From assembly GCA_019633425.1 (NCBI GenBank), contig WSUB01000133.1, forward strand, positions 1 to 64,000: a stretch of DNA of 64,000 bases, read 5' to 3'. The notes beneath the pieces were generated by a model that saw only the letters and a program-made list of their open reading frames with translations, was not told where the DNA came from and did not search any database. Source of the DNA: Tulasnella sp. 424 (Eukaryota > Basidiomycota > Agaricomycetes > Cantharellales > Tulasnellaceae). Made by a program: the position numbers and the translations under genes. Of this stretch, positions 33,209 to 45,921 are shown piece after piece (the first letter of the stretch is position 1; every line of letters begins with the position of its first letter).

Positions 33209-34749
33209 ATGGTCGTCTTTGATAGTAGTCCAAACGCACGGTCAACGACCATCCAGACTGTCGAAGGTGCACACACCTATGGCGTTAGTTTTCCCGCCTC
33301 CACATCCTCTTATCTAGTCATTTCTGATCCCTTGATCCCCAATTGAAATAGGCTCTCAACACATTGCCTTTTGAATCAGGAACTTACACCATTGGAGTAT
33401 CCGAGAACATGGGTTCCCGTCGAACCATGGAAGACGCCTATTCTTTCGTCGTCGACTACGCTGGAATCCAAGGTCAAGGTTACTTCGCGGTCTTTGACGG
33501 TCATGCGGGGAAACATGCCGCTGAATGGTGCGGACAGCACTTCCACGAGGTATGTGTAGGCAGATAACTTCCGTGTTGGCCTCCAAGGCAGTAGGAAGGA
33601 GGGACAGGTGCTCGAAGGAGCATCCGACGATACGCGCGATTGGCCTCGCCCCACCCAACTCTATGATTAACCTTCTTATATGTATATGGTGCACTGACCT
33701 CAAACCCTCCCTTTCCATCGGACCTTTCTATAAATAGACACTGCTGGATAAGTTGGTTGCTAGTCCAGGACAAGCTGTCCCATCAACCATTGCTCAAACT
33801 TTCCTTTCCGTTGACGCCGAGCTTACCAAGCTCTCCGAAAGCGGGACCACCCAGTCTGGATGCACGGCCGTAATGGCTTTCCTTCGCTTAGAGGACGGCG
33901 CAGGAGGTCAATCTTTTGCTCCCCCAATAGCCACTCTGGTCGAACAACTATCTGCTACATCCGCCGCGTCCACTTCAACCTCTCGCTCTGGTACACCTTC
34001 CGCTTCTTCGATTTCAAAGAAAGACAGTGGAAAGATTGGGCGATTTATGGCAGGGTTTGGCGGTGGTTCAAGCAGAAGAGCTGGCTCGGAGGAGCCCCTG
34101 CAAGGTCGATTGGCTGCTGCTATCAAGCCAGAGGGAGTGTTTCGGAGGGTGTTGTACACCGCAAACGTCGGGGATGCCAGAGCTGTGTTGTCGAGAAGTG
34201 GGAGAGCTGTTAGGTTAACTTATGACCACAAAGGCAGCGACAAAAAGGAAGTGAGGAGGATTCAGGAAGCCGGCGGCTTTGTGTTGAACAATCGGGTTAA
34301 TGGTGCGCTATTCCCAAGATTACTGCGAGTGCTCCGCGCCTCTGACCTTTTTGCATTTGCAGGCGTGCTAGCCGTCACTCGTAGTCTGGGAGACTCGGCA
34401 ATGAAAGAATACGTCGTTGGAAAACCGTATACTTCGACGTTGGACTTGACGGATGCGGATGAATTCCTGATTATAGCCTGCGATGGGGTACGGTGACAGA
34501 ACTTGGGCACTCTCTTTACTTAGGACGATGGCATGCCAACCCTTCTCTCTCGCTTCCTAGCTCTGGGACGTTATCGAAGACCAACCCGCAGTGGAGCTCA
34601 TCAAAGACTGCGCCACTGCTCAAGTCGCCGCTGAGGCTCTCGTACGACATGCGCTGGACAACTTTTCGCACGACAACATAACGGTTTTGGTGCTCAAGTT
34701 TGATGCTTCGGCCCGAACACCTGTTACGGCGGCTAGGGCCTCTGCGTAG
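33209..34749 (+). CDS. PP2C-type phosphatase (copy 2, 5'-truncated)
   Basis: Exons 33209-33283, 33352-33549, 33738-34302, 34363-34487, 34561-34749; 383 residues. All catalytic blocks of copy 1 are kept (MGSRRTMEDAYSFVVDYA, YFAVFDGHAGKHAAEW, TANVGDARAVLSR, AVTRSLGDSAMKEY, DEFLIIACDGLWDV, DNFSHDNITVLVLKF), with the same five-exon structure and no frameshift. Homology to copy 1 starts abruptly at about 33123 inside exon 1; the original ATG and the first 20 codons are absent, and an in-frame TAA lies just upstream. The first usable ATG is at 33209 (MVVFDSSPNAR), which spares the catalytic domain. The promoter must come from the DUF6535-unit flank. It could be functional or a recently silenced copy; intact frames favour function or recent origin. 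Confidence 0.82.
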
Positions 34750-35817
34750 TCCTCCTCTCAGCAATTCCCATATCAGGTCGGGGTGACAACCCTCTTTTTC
34801 CCACTTCGGTCAGCGAGCAGTTTTCCTCGCCTTGTTCTGCACCCGTCCTCATGCACAACCCGACTGTGGGTTTATTGGCAAATCCATACGTATAAATGTG
34901 TACCAGCCTTTGAATGTGAGGAAAATATGATCATGTATGGCTATTAGGCTGCTGCGCCGGATCCCAAGGGTAAGGCGCCGGCTGTGTCTCTCCAGCTACC
35001 GCACCGTGATTGGGATTGTGGCATTACCACTACATGGTTGGTCTAAATTTGTGTATAGCGTCCCTAAGTTGCCACGCAAGTTGCAAGCGCACCGGTGGAC
35101 TTATAGTATGGATCAGAATTAGCGAGAGAGTTAACTCCGTGGCGACGTTGGCTCCTCGGCATTTGCTTGTAAGAATGAATAGAAAATTATGCTTCAAATA
35201 TCTGGGCGGCCTCGGCATTATTCTCTACTAAAATCACCGGAGGGGAGCAGGCGACGGAGCGGTGAGATAATCGATGATAGTCAGTGCTTAGTACATTCTC
35301 CTAAATTGAGGTGAGGAATGACTCAAGGCGCAATGACAGCTGGCACCGGTTAACACCTACTCATCGGTAAGCCCCAAAAGTGAAACGCTCAGCCACCGCC
35401 GGCCTAGCTCAGAGCAATGCGGTTGCAACCGATAACCTCCTCGGACACCGCCTGAACTCCTAGGTTCAATGTACTTGCACAAACACCCAATCTGGGAGAT
35501 ATGGAGTCCATAACGCGCGTTTTGCTGGAGCATCTCCGAAGCGGAGTAGCGTACATGAATGTTGCGATCTTGAAATTTCCAGCATCTGGCACCATTCACG
35601 CTTTCACCTGCGTGCCTCCGAGTAATTTTCGGCCCCTGCGTTCCAACTCATGTTTCCCGTTTCTGATGTCAACGTCTCTTTCCCTAGCACCCAGTTCCGC
35701 AAACGCGCATCAAGACGTATCAATAGGTCTTCTAGATCAATGTGAGGTCTCGAGAAAAATACAAGCCTAAGACGCTATGCACCTCCAGGTTTCAAAGACT
35801 TTCCGTCATCGGACACA
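34750..35817. other. Intergenic, nothing recognised
   Basis: 3' flanks of the PP2C copy and of the converging GRF gene. No further gene supported. Confidence 0.45.
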
Positions 35818-37422
35818 TTAAGTGGCCTTTCCTTTGAGCCTCCGGAGATCAAGCAACAACTCCGTAATTCTACCCTCGTCCCTATCCAACTTCGCGTGCT
35901 GCTCATCTCTTTCCAGCTTCAACCTCTCAACCTCCAGCTTCAATTCCCTGTTCTCTTCCTCGAGTTCTCCGATCCTCTTTTGTCGGATTTCCGATTGGCG
36001 CTCGGCAGCTACCCGACGACGTTCGAGAAGACGGAGGTGTTCGGTTAAAGACTCGAGGTTCATGATATGGGACTCCGTTGTAGTGTTTGTCGAGGATGGG
36101 GTTTTGGGGCCTCCGGGGGTTGTTGGCGGTGGGCCCATCGAAGTAGTAGCCCGGGAAGTGGATGGCCCGGAGGAGGCATCGGCGGGCCGTGAGAGAATCT
36201 CGTCGACTTGCGCTGTGGACCCTCGTGAAGGAGAATCAATCAGCTCGTATTCGGGGAATAGTGGGCGGGCTCGTTGACCAGCAAAGGGATTGTCCTTTAG
36301 GAAAATTGAGAGAAGAGAGAGAAAGACCAATGGTTAGCGTACCCTTGTATGCATTTGACATCAAAACTGAAATGCTCACCTCTTGACTATCATCCCAACG
36401 AACTCCCGTTTCGGAGCCGCGCGCTCTCTTTCTTGGGGAACCTCCTTCGTCAATAGAGACCTTGTCTTGGCCCTCATCACCCTTCGGCAAGGTCCGAGCT
36501 TCGGAAAGTCGAGACTTGATGGGAGTTGTATCGCCCCGATTACTTCCGATATCCATGTCCACGTCGTTATCGTCCTCCAAATCCATGGAAGTGGTGTCAT
36601 TATTGGTGTGAGACTGTCGAACGATTGGGGTCGAAGGTTTCGGTGTAAAACCACCTCCCGACTTGCTCCGTGGAGGTTGAGGCTGGGAAGATGAAGCTGA
36701 GGACGTCGAGACATCAGCAGCAGCATCCGCTTTAGTCTTTGCAATTGTTGCTTCAATCAATTGCTTCCGCTTAGCCAAGGCCGCTGCCGTAGCCTCGGGG
36801 GTTGCGTTGGATTTCATGAATCTACTCCGGTTGGATGGCGTTGTTGGCGTAACTGGGTGCAGCGTAGCTATGGATCCGGACGATGACGCACTCGGTGTCG
36901 AAGGTCCGGGGGTATGACCATCCCCGCCATTTGCCCTGACACTCGGACTAGCCATCTCGCGACCAACCGAATTTTGAGGACTTTGAGGCTGTGATTGAGG
37001 GCTTGAACTTTGAGGATCTTCGGCATCGACGGTGTTAGTAGTCTTGTAGCCGTCTTTAGTTACCGGAGGGTTCAGCGCGTCTTCCCAACCTGCACGTTAA
37101 GGGTTGTTTGTTCAGCAGGTGCTTTGTCCAGAGAAGAAAAAGAAAACGTTATCGTGACGTACTCCAAAATCTGCAACATCCCGGTTCGTCTTGAAATTTG
37201 GCACATTTCCAGAACGCTCTGGGGAAGAAGGGGGTACATGCCATAGGATTTAGTCGAGGGGATAACACGGCAAAGTGGTAAACGTGAAGGCACTTACCTT
37301 CCCTCCGATTCTGCCTTGCGAGACACAAATCTCCTCGCAGGCTCGCGACATCTACAGACGAGTCTGCCTGACGGATTGAACATATCTGCCTTAATTATCA
37401 TGGTTTGACTACTTCGGTCCAT
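35818..37422 (-). CDS. GRF zinc-finger protein with C-terminal coiled coil
   Basis: Exons (minus): 37422-37298, 37218-37163, 37089-36380, 36294-35818; 455 residues. The GRF-type zinc ribbon, a nucleic-acid-binding module, is built from three exons at residues ~16-65: LVCRCREPARRF, then GRAFWKCAKF, then PGCCRFWSWEDAL, giving the C-x-C..GR-x-F-x-x-C..C-x-F-x-x-W pattern. A long Ser/Pro/Gln-rich region follows, with a basic SPRKRARG (possible nuclear localisation). The last 90 residues are a strong coiled coil (RIGELEEENRELKLEVERLK) that should drive dimerisation. A DNA/RNA-binding nuclear role is inferred from the domain; no characterised counterpart is recognised. Start: ATG at 37422 (MDRSSQTM); one at 37503 would add 27 residues. 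It is divergent from the GH45-like gene, 367 bp apart. Confidence 0.85.
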
Positions 37423-37789
37423 GGTGAGCACAAGAGAGATAGGTGGCGAAAAAAGAATGCGGTGGAAGGCAACTGATCCCACATCACGGTTCGCTTTGAC
37501 CAAACGGAGATGTCTCCTTCAAAATCCGTGTTACGTCCGTTAAATGACGTTTTTCCGGTATCCACACCTTTTACCTTCTGCAACCACCGCTAGCAGCCGT
37601 TCTGAAGAAGCTCGAAGTCTCATCTAGAGGTAAGTCCATGTGGGGAGAACACATTTTCATGGTAATATCTGAAGTTGTCAATCCTAGCCCCACCCCGACG
37701 ATGAGCACTTGAGTTACGTCTCACAATCCCGTATATTCCAGACCAAAACTTGAAGGACGAGCATATACCCAGACTTTATATACCACACG
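37423..37789. promoter_or_regulatory. Divergent intergenic region, GRF and GH45-like genes
   Basis: The 367 bases between the two ATGs must hold both promoters. TTATATA lies about 15 bases before the GH45-like ATG, rather close for a TATA box. No factor site could be supported. Confidence 0.4.
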
Positions 37790-38851
37790 ATGCCTAGATA
37801 CCCCGTCGCTTGCTCTGTGCTTTCGTGCTCCAGATTGTATTGCGCGTTGTTCTTCTCGCTCATCCCTCTAGTGAACGGCCTATGGAGTTACCCCGACAAC
37901 GGTACGCATGCAAGTGATACCATTTGCACACCATATCGAGTGCTAATCTTGTTCGTATACTTAATTAGGGTGGGCTACCATGACCCACTATGATCTACCT
38001 AAAGATTACATTGCAAGTGCGTTGTAATGCTGTTAGGCAATGCTTGACACCACTCTAACTTGAACATCCTAGGCTGTGGATGTACCGGCAAGTCTACCCA
38101 CTATCCTACTGCAGCTCTTAGTCACTTGGCATATGGGAGCACGGACGGTGAGTGGAGTTCAGAGTCCGATTTTCGAACCGTAAGGAATGACAGCATGAAC
38201 AGCGTACGGTCCATCTTGCGGAAGGTGTTTCAATCTGACGTTGCTCAACACTATCTACTCCGACCCGCTATGGTATCCAAACCCGACTAAATCCATTGTC
38301 GTCAAGGTTACCGATTTATGTCCGGGTCCAGGACTTTGTGGAGCGACCGAAGGCAACCCCAACTCGTACGTTTTCAGTCATATTTTGAGTATCCTCGACC
38401 TGATCATCGGTCTCATATAGAGTGGGAGCATACTTGAACTTTGATCTAGCGTATCCTTCAACTGCCATCCATGACGGCTGGTATCCCGCCAACGTCTCGT
38501 ACTATGGTAAGGACCCGCTCGAGTTCATCGTTTACGAATACTCACGGGCAACCATTCAAAGGCTACGACGACTTTGGCGTATGGAATATATCCTATCAGT
38601 CTATTTCTTGTTCTCACTGGGATGGTTGGAAAGACAAAGGTGCTCTCGGAAGCGTGCCAAATCAATACCCGGGTGTGTGCTGCCCCTCCGAGCCCAACGC
38701 AACCTTTACCTGTCCTTCTTACTCTGAACAATATGGAGACTGGCCTCCGGACACTACGACATCGGGAACCATTTCTCGTCTTGGGGCTCTACATACAACC
38801 CTTCTCAGTTTCTCCCTTCTGTTTACCATTGCATGTACTTTTACCAGTTAA
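37790..38851 (+). CDS. Secreted GH45-like (endoglucanase V/RlpA fold) protein
   Basis: Exons 37790-37901, 37969-38016, 38073-38147, 38203-38365, 38421-38506, 38562-38851; 257 residues. N-terminal signal peptide (SLIPLVNGLWSYP). The barrel shows TMTHYDLPKDYIASCGCTGK, THYPTAALSHLAYGS, SCGRCFNLTLLN, VVVKVTDLCPGPGLC, VGAYLNFDLAYPSTAI, YDDFGVWNISYQSISC, GVCCPSEP: the Cys-rich pattern of basidiomycete GH45-like proteins with a double-psi beta-barrel. Family members cut or loosen cellulose/glucan. The Ser/Thr-rich end plus hydrophobic tail (LLSFSLLFTIACTF) suggests a GPI anchor, so it may stay on the wall. Six short exons (introns 55-67 bp) all join in phase. Whether it is a true hydrolase cannot be said from the sequence. 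Confidence 0.88.
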
Positions 38852-38947
38852 TAGCATTCGTTATCCATGGTTCGTCGCATCGTAGAAACATACCTTCCGG
38901 AGCCACCGAAAGGCTCGGAATTGTCAGGCTTCCCCTTGTTCGAGTGC

Positions 38948-40790
38948 GTCCACTGTTTTGTCTCTTCCCCGCCGTCGTGGGACCTTAATCGTTGGCGGTG
39001 GCATACCGATGCGCCACGTGCCTTACCCTCCGTTTCGCCTCCCACCAGACCCAGAGCTCACAACCATCTATGATCGATATCCCAGGTTAGCTACCCATCC
39101 ATAACGCCGACTCATGACCTTGAGATAACGCAATGCTGACTTGCGACCCGGTCCCCTAACCCATGTCGACATTTGCGGGCGTCGGTTCTCAATCCGGCAG
39201 AGTTGGTCATCATGACGCTTAGCGGATTGGAGAGAGGGGACCTCGCCTCAACCGCTCGAGTCTGCCGTCTCTGGTCGGAGATATCGCTCGATCTATTATG
39301 GGAGACTGTGTACAACTTATCTCCTCTTTGTCGAGTCTTGGCTCCCATGCGATATATCCTAAGGGATGGGCATTGGGTGAGGATTGTTTATCAACCAAAT
39401 TAACGTCCCACTGGCTGACACTTCTCAAACAATTTGTAGGAATTTACTACCGCGCCTAGCCAAGCCAGCTGGCGGTGGGACAGATGGGCCTTTTACGCAC
39501 CAAGGATCCGTCAAGTCAGGATAACCGAAATCTTAGATAGCAGGGAGGAACTCCCTGTAGCCCCCGAGGTCATCCGCCTTCTGAGATCATCTTTGCCACT
39601 TGACCAGCAATTTCCACAACCCACTATCATTTCCTGCTACATCGACGCACAAGAAAAGCTTATCTCGCAGTGTCTCCCGCTTATTTCTCCCACACTCCGT
39701 AGCTTGAAAATCGTGGTGTGGACAAACAGGACGGATGCCGCTTTGAACGATCTCATGCACAGCTTGGCTCAAGGTCCAGCGAGCCTCCAAACTCTTTCAT
39801 TCAGTCACAACGCACCAGAGCCACTCCCCTCACTCGCCCAATGCATCTCCCGCCATTCTTCGACCTTGTCAAATGTGACTTTGAAGACACCTTTTGAGGG
39901 AACTATCTGGACTTCCGTTTGCGGTCTTCCCCAAATCAACACCCTTGAATTCTACTTCTGCCCCGGCTTCCACGACGACTTTCCTACTCCACCTATAGTT
40001 GATATGTTGAAGGAGCTGGTGGAGAGCCTCCCTGGAAGAGCGATAACAAGCCTTGCACTCGCTCTCCCTCACCCATCAGTCCTCGCACTGGTGCGATCCG
40101 AAGCATTTGCTTGGCTGGGGAGAGTGCAAGGCGTTAAAGCTCTGGTGCTAACGGGCACCGTCCTACCAAAACTGGAGCCTCAGGAGATAGTACACATTGG
40201 TCAATCTCTCGGGCAATTGGAGCGGCTAACCATCACAACGTGGATAGATGAGAGAGTGCCCGAGGAACAGGCCGTAACCCCAGGAGCACTATTGCTTTTC
40301 CTGCGATACTTCCCTTCATTAAAGACTCTCAAAATCCGCCTATATTTTCGGTCTATACCGCCACAAGTTCAGACAAAGCCCGCCTCGTCGCTGGAGCGAC
40401 TGGACGTCCTCTTGTCCTGCCCTCCCCCAACAGCACAGAAGGATGACATCACCGCCTTCCTCGAATCGGCTCTTCCGTCTCAAGCCCGCATCACGCACTC
40501 TTGGGAGGATCAGTATCGCCAGGAATTTATAGAACCACTTCTCGAGATCTAGAGATGCAAGATCATCTCGGCGATTTCCTGTCGGTTCCTGTGCCGGCAT
40601 GGAGTTGCGTTTGGGTAGCGTATGTACGCTAGTCGATGGAATGCAGCGTTTGAGGCCCTCCGTAGACGTAGATAGTAATTTATCGAACATGGCGTCCACT
40701 GAGGAGCTTGGCCCAGTGTAGTCGTGACTGTCTTACAGAGTGTGCCGACATGGCAAGCCGGAAGAGTCAATCTTAGGATTCATCCTCAAA
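38948..40790 (+). repeat. Tandem duplication unit 1 (F-box gene A)
   Basis: The F-box gene and both flanks recur about 1.89 kb downstream (to about 42690). Shared flank words include CGCCGTCGTGGGACC and TTGGCGGTGG upstream and GGAGTTGCGTTTGGGT downstream. Confidence 0.85.
39070..40552 (+). CDS. F-box protein A
   Basis: Exons 39070-39085, 39201-39376, 39440-40552; 434 residues. The start was found by splicing a 16-nt first exon (MIDIP) to the F-box: the joint gives PELVIMTLSGLERGDLASTA then RVCRLWSEISLDLLWETV, a standard F-box, which binds Skp1 in SCF ubiquitin ligases. The same joint works in the paralog B. The rest is a leucine-rich, LRR-like solenoid (RSLKIVV, SLQTLSF, SNVTLKT, INTLEFY, KALVLTG, LERLTIT, LKTLKIRL) that presumably selects substrates. 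Without the small exon no in-frame ATG precedes the F-box in B. Substrate unknown; one of at least five F-box genes in the window. Confidence 0.82.
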
Positions 40791-40964
40791 TTCGGTCCAC
40801 ACCCCGGCGAGATCGGGTAATACGAGAGCAATAGTGGGCCCACTGTTTTTTGGTCTCTTCATCGCCGTCGTGGGACCCCGGTCGTTGGCGGTGGTATGCC
40901 GACGCGCCACGTGCCTTACCACCTGTTTCACCTCCCACCAGCGATCCGGAGCTCACAACCATCC
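40553..40964. other. Spacer between F-box genes A and B
   Basis: 3' flank of A and 5' flank of B, both parts of the duplicated unit. No separate gene. Confidence 0.5.
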
Positions 40965-42420
40965 ATGATAGATATCCCAGGTCAGCTACCCATTAATAAC
41001 ACAGACCCACGATCTTGAGATAATGCAATATTGACTTGCGATCTTGTCCCCTATCCCGTGTCTACATCTTCGGGCGTCTGTTCTCCATCCAGCAGAGTTG
41101 GTCCTAATCACGCTTAGCGAATTAGAGAGAAGGGACCTTGCCTCAACCGCTCGAGTCTGCCGTCTCTGGTCGGAGATATCGCTCGAACTATTATGGGAGA
41201 CGGTGTCCAATTTATCTCCTCTTTGTCGAGTCTTGGCCCCAATGCGATATATTCGAGGGGAGAGACTTTGGGTGAGGATTGGTAGTCAACCAAATTAACG
41301 TCCCACGGGCTGACACTTCTCAAACAATTTGTAGGAATTTACCACCGCGCCTAGCCAAGCCAGCTGGCGGTGGGACAGATGGGCCTTTTACGCACCGAGG
41401 ATCCGCAAAGTCAGGATAACCGAATCCTTGGATGGCAGGAAGGAACTCCCCGTAGCGCCCGAGGCCATCCGCCTTCTTAGATCATCTTTGCCACTCGACC
41501 AGCAATTTCCACAACCCACCACCATTTCCTGCTACATCGACCAACGAGAAAAGCTTATCTCACAATGTCTCCCGCTTATTTCTCCCATACTCCGCAACTT
41601 GGACATCGTGGTGTTTGGAGACAGACCAGATGCCGCTTTGGACGAGCTCATGCAGAGCTTGGCTCAAGGTCCAGCGACCCTCCAAACTCTTTCATTCGTT
41701 CACATCGCGTTAAGGCCACTCCCCTCACTCGCCCAATGCATCTCCCGCCATTCTTCGACCTTGTCAAATGTGACTTTGAGGACGCCTTTTGAAGGAAATA
41801 TCTGGACGTCCGTTTGCGGTCTTCCCCAAATCAACACCCTTGGATTCCACTTCTATCCTATCTTCCACGACGACTTTCCTACTCCAGACATAGTTGATGT
41901 GTTGGAAGAGCTGGTGGAGAGCCTCTCCGGAAGAGCGATTACAAATCTTGCAGTCGCTCTCCCTCACCCATCGGTGCTCGCGCCAGTACGATCCGAAGCA
42001 TTTGCTTTGCTGGGGAGAGTGCAAGGCGTCAGAGCTCTGGTGCTAACGGGCGAAGTTCTACCAAAACTGGAGCCTCAGGAGATAGCACAACTTGGTCAAT
42101 CTCTCGGGCAATTGGAGGAGCTAACCATCAAGTTAGATGAGGAAGAGGAACTTGAAGTGCCCAAGGAAGAGGCCGTAACCCCAGAGACACTATTGCTTTT
42201 CCTGCAATACTTCCCTTCGTTGAAGACTCTCAAAATTTGCCTATATTTCCAGTCTATTCCGTCACAAGTTAGGACAAAACCCGCCTCGTCGCTCGAGCGA
42301 TTGCACGTCCGCTTGTCCTGCCCTCCCACGATAGCCGCGATAACGCTAGTGGGTGGCATTACCGCCTTCCTCAAATCGGCTATTCCATCTCAGGCCCGCA
42401 TTACGCAGTCTTGGAAATGA
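40965..42420 (+). CDS. F-box protein B, tandem paralog of A
   Basis: Exons 40965-40980, 41096-41271, 41335-42420; 425 residues. Exon 1 (MIDIP) and both introns (115 and 63 bp) have exactly the sizes seen in A. F-box: PELVLITLSELERRDLASTA, RVCRLWSEISLELLWETV. The solenoid is collinear with A but has an acidic insertion (LDEEEELEVPKEEAV) where A has WIDERVPEEQAV, and B ends about 12 residues earlier. Frames are intact and most changes are substitutions, so both copies appear functional. Confidence 0.82.
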
Positions 42421-43129
42421 CGGATCCGGATACCCACCGGGAATATAGGGCACCCCAGGATGAGGTTGTACGACTTGTCGAGGACATCTAGGATGCAAAA
42501 TCATCTCCCCGGTTTCCAGTCGGCTCCGGCCTGGAGTTGCGTTTGGGTCGCGTATGTAGACAGTCGGTGGACTGAAGAGTTTGAGGCCTTCCGTAGGCGT
42601 AGATATCAATTTATTGACAAGGGCGCGAGGAGCCCCTTAGGCAGTGACTAAGTTACAGGGTGTGCGGACATGGAAAGCCGAGGGGTCAAACTTGGGACTG
42701 CAATCTTCATCTTCACATACAAATCCCTCAAATTCGGTCCCCATCTTGGCGGGATCGGGCGATACGAGAGCAATAGATGTTTGACGTCCAGGACATAGGC
42801 CTCATTCAAAGCGACCAATTCGCTGGGCTGGAGATTAATGTTGACCTCTCGGTCAACAACTCAGATTTGCAGAGAAAGGAAAAGAAAGCGAACGAGCGGA
42901 GAAGCGGCGCAACAGAAGAAACAGGCATCCACAGAAAAGACAGAACACGAACGGAAGTGAAACCCCATGGTACGATAAATAGAGAGAACGTGCGACTGCG
43001 CGCATGAAGGAACTAGCATATGAGAGAGATGAAACGTGGCTACGCGTGACAGAGGTGGAGGGCGGGGTATAGCGTCTCCTGGAGGGTAGCAGGATGATAG
43101 AGAAGAGGGAAACAAATCCAATGTACAAT
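42421..43129. other. Intergenic, nothing recognised
   Basis: 3' flank of F-box B and of the converging Arf gene. Purine-rich stretch 42860-43000 yields spurious open frames on both strands. Confidence 0.5.
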
Positions 43130-44076
<947 letters not shown>

Positions 44077-44450
44077 ACTTGACTAGGTTTGGAAGTGGAG
44101 AGTGAAGGGGTTTGGGCGGAGTGGTTGTATAAGAAAAGCTGGAAGGTGAAGGTAGGCCGATAGCGCGAAAGATTATCGAACAGCTAGAAAAGGGGGTCTG
44201 TCTGGTTGGTCGTCGATGCTCTCGTTCGATGAGGTCGTTGCCTTGAAGGATGAATTTAGAGGTTAACGAGCGACGACGGAGAACTAAAAGGCGGCGGTGG
44301 ATGGGAGGAAAAGGCGAAAAGGAGAAGGCGGAGGAGGAATTCTCTTTCGAACCGGTCTGCTGTCACGGACTTCACGGGCGGACTTAGTGAAAAAGCGAAC
44401 ACACACCGTGACCGGCTTCATTGCTTCTCTACTGTTCACCTACTCCCGCC
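44077..44450. promoter_or_regulatory. Divergent promoter region, Arf6 and cysteine synthase
   Basis: 374 bases separate the two ATGs on opposite strands, so both promoters lie here. No TATA or known factor site stands out. CTTCATTGCTTCTC.. just before the cysteine synthase ATG is pyrimidine-rich like many fungal starts. Confidence 0.5.
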
Positions 44451-45921
44451 ATGATCTCGCGTCTCCCTGCTAGAACTGGCCTCACTGCGCTCTCAACCTT
44501 TAGGAAAGGGTTCGCAACAGTCAATGGCTTCACTGGAGCCATTGGGAACACTCCTCTGGCGGGTTTGTTCGTCAGCTGTTCCTGGAACTACGAATCCTGA
44601 CCGACGCTTTACGCACCTCGTCCAGATTGAACTCAAAACACTTTCGAAAGAGACTGGCTGCACCGTCCTCGGCAAAGCTGAGTTCCAGAACCCAGGAGGA
44701 AGTGTTAAAGACAGAGCAGCCCTCTACGTCGTCAAAGACGCCGAAGAGCAAGGTCGGTAAGTCCGTTCACCCGCCGATGGCGCAATCGACGTGTCCCGTT
44801 GCGAATACCGACGCCGATCTCCTCCGTCCCCCATAGACTGAAACCTGGAGGAACGGTAGTAGAAGGCACGGCTGGCAATACTGGTATCGGCTTGGCCCAT
44901 GTATGCCGCTCAAGGGGATACAAGTGGGTCGAACTCTTATGAGGTGCATTACCCCGCAATACCAGTACCTGACGCTGCATTCCCAGATGCGTGATCTACA
45001 TGCCTAATACGCAGGTAACGCCCAACGGTAGCTATTTCATGACATGTTCTGACGGACCGTTACTAGAGTCAAGAGAAGATCGATCTTCTCAAAATGCTCG
45101 GCGCAGACGTTCGCCCTGTCCCCGCCGTAGCGTTCGAAAATCCCCAAAACTACAATCATCAAGCCAAGCGTTTCGCAGAGGCCACTCCCAACGCTGTCTG
45201 GACAGACCAATTTGACAATCAAGCCAATGCTCGGGCTCACTACGAGACCACCGGTCCAGAAATCTGGTCCCAGACCTCAGGCAGCCTGGACGCCTTCATC
45301 TGCGCTACCGGAACCGGTGGTACTCTCAGTGGCGTTGGAAGGTTCTTGAGAGAAAAGAAGGAAAAGGGTGAAGGGAACCCTCAGGTGTGGTTGGCCGATC
45401 CACCAGGCAGCGTGCTGTACAGCTACATTACAAGTGGAGGCAAACTGACGGAGAGAAGCGGGAGCTCGATAACTGAAGGTACCGATCTCATATAACACGG
45501 CCAAGGCAAGTTGGCTAACCTTTTCCCGAAATGAAAGGAATCGGTCAAGGCCGTGTGACGAACAACCTTGCCCCTGAAGTCAACAATTTGAATGGGGCCC
45601 TCCAAATCAAGGATGAAGATTCGATTGCCATGGTATATCGAATGCTCGATGAAGAGGGTTTGTACATTGGTGCAAGCTCTGCCCTCAATGTGGAAGCAGC
45701 CAGGCAACTCGCTCTGAAATTAGGACCAGGTATGGCGATCGCCCCACAATCCGAAGTTCATGTCTCTCATATCATTCTCTCCAGGCAAAACGGTTGTTAC
45801 CGTCCTCTGCGACGGTGCTTACCGGTACCAAACCCGCCTCTTCTCCCGAAAATGGCTGGAAAGCAAGAACCTTGTTGGAGCGATCCCAGAACGCCTTCAA
45901 AAGTACATCATTCTCCCCTAA
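44451..45921 (+). CDS. Cysteine synthase, probably mitochondrial
   Basis: PLP enzyme that replaces the acetyl group of O-acetylserine with sulfide to give cysteine. Exons 44451-44558, 44626-44756, 44837-44923, 44987-45014, 45067-45478, 45538-45729, 45785-45921; 364 residues. Basic, Ser/Thr-rich N-terminus without acids ([20 protein letters not shown]) looks like a mitochondrial presequence. Motifs: [32 protein letters not shown] (PLP lysine), [20 protein letters not shown] (substrate loop), [15 protein letters not shown] (phosphate loop), [26 protein letters not shown]. The exon 1-2 joint needs a GC donor (CTG followed by GCGGGT) for a perfect match; using GTCAGC 12 bases on would insert AGLF into a conserved strand. 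Other joints are standard. Confidence 0.93.
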
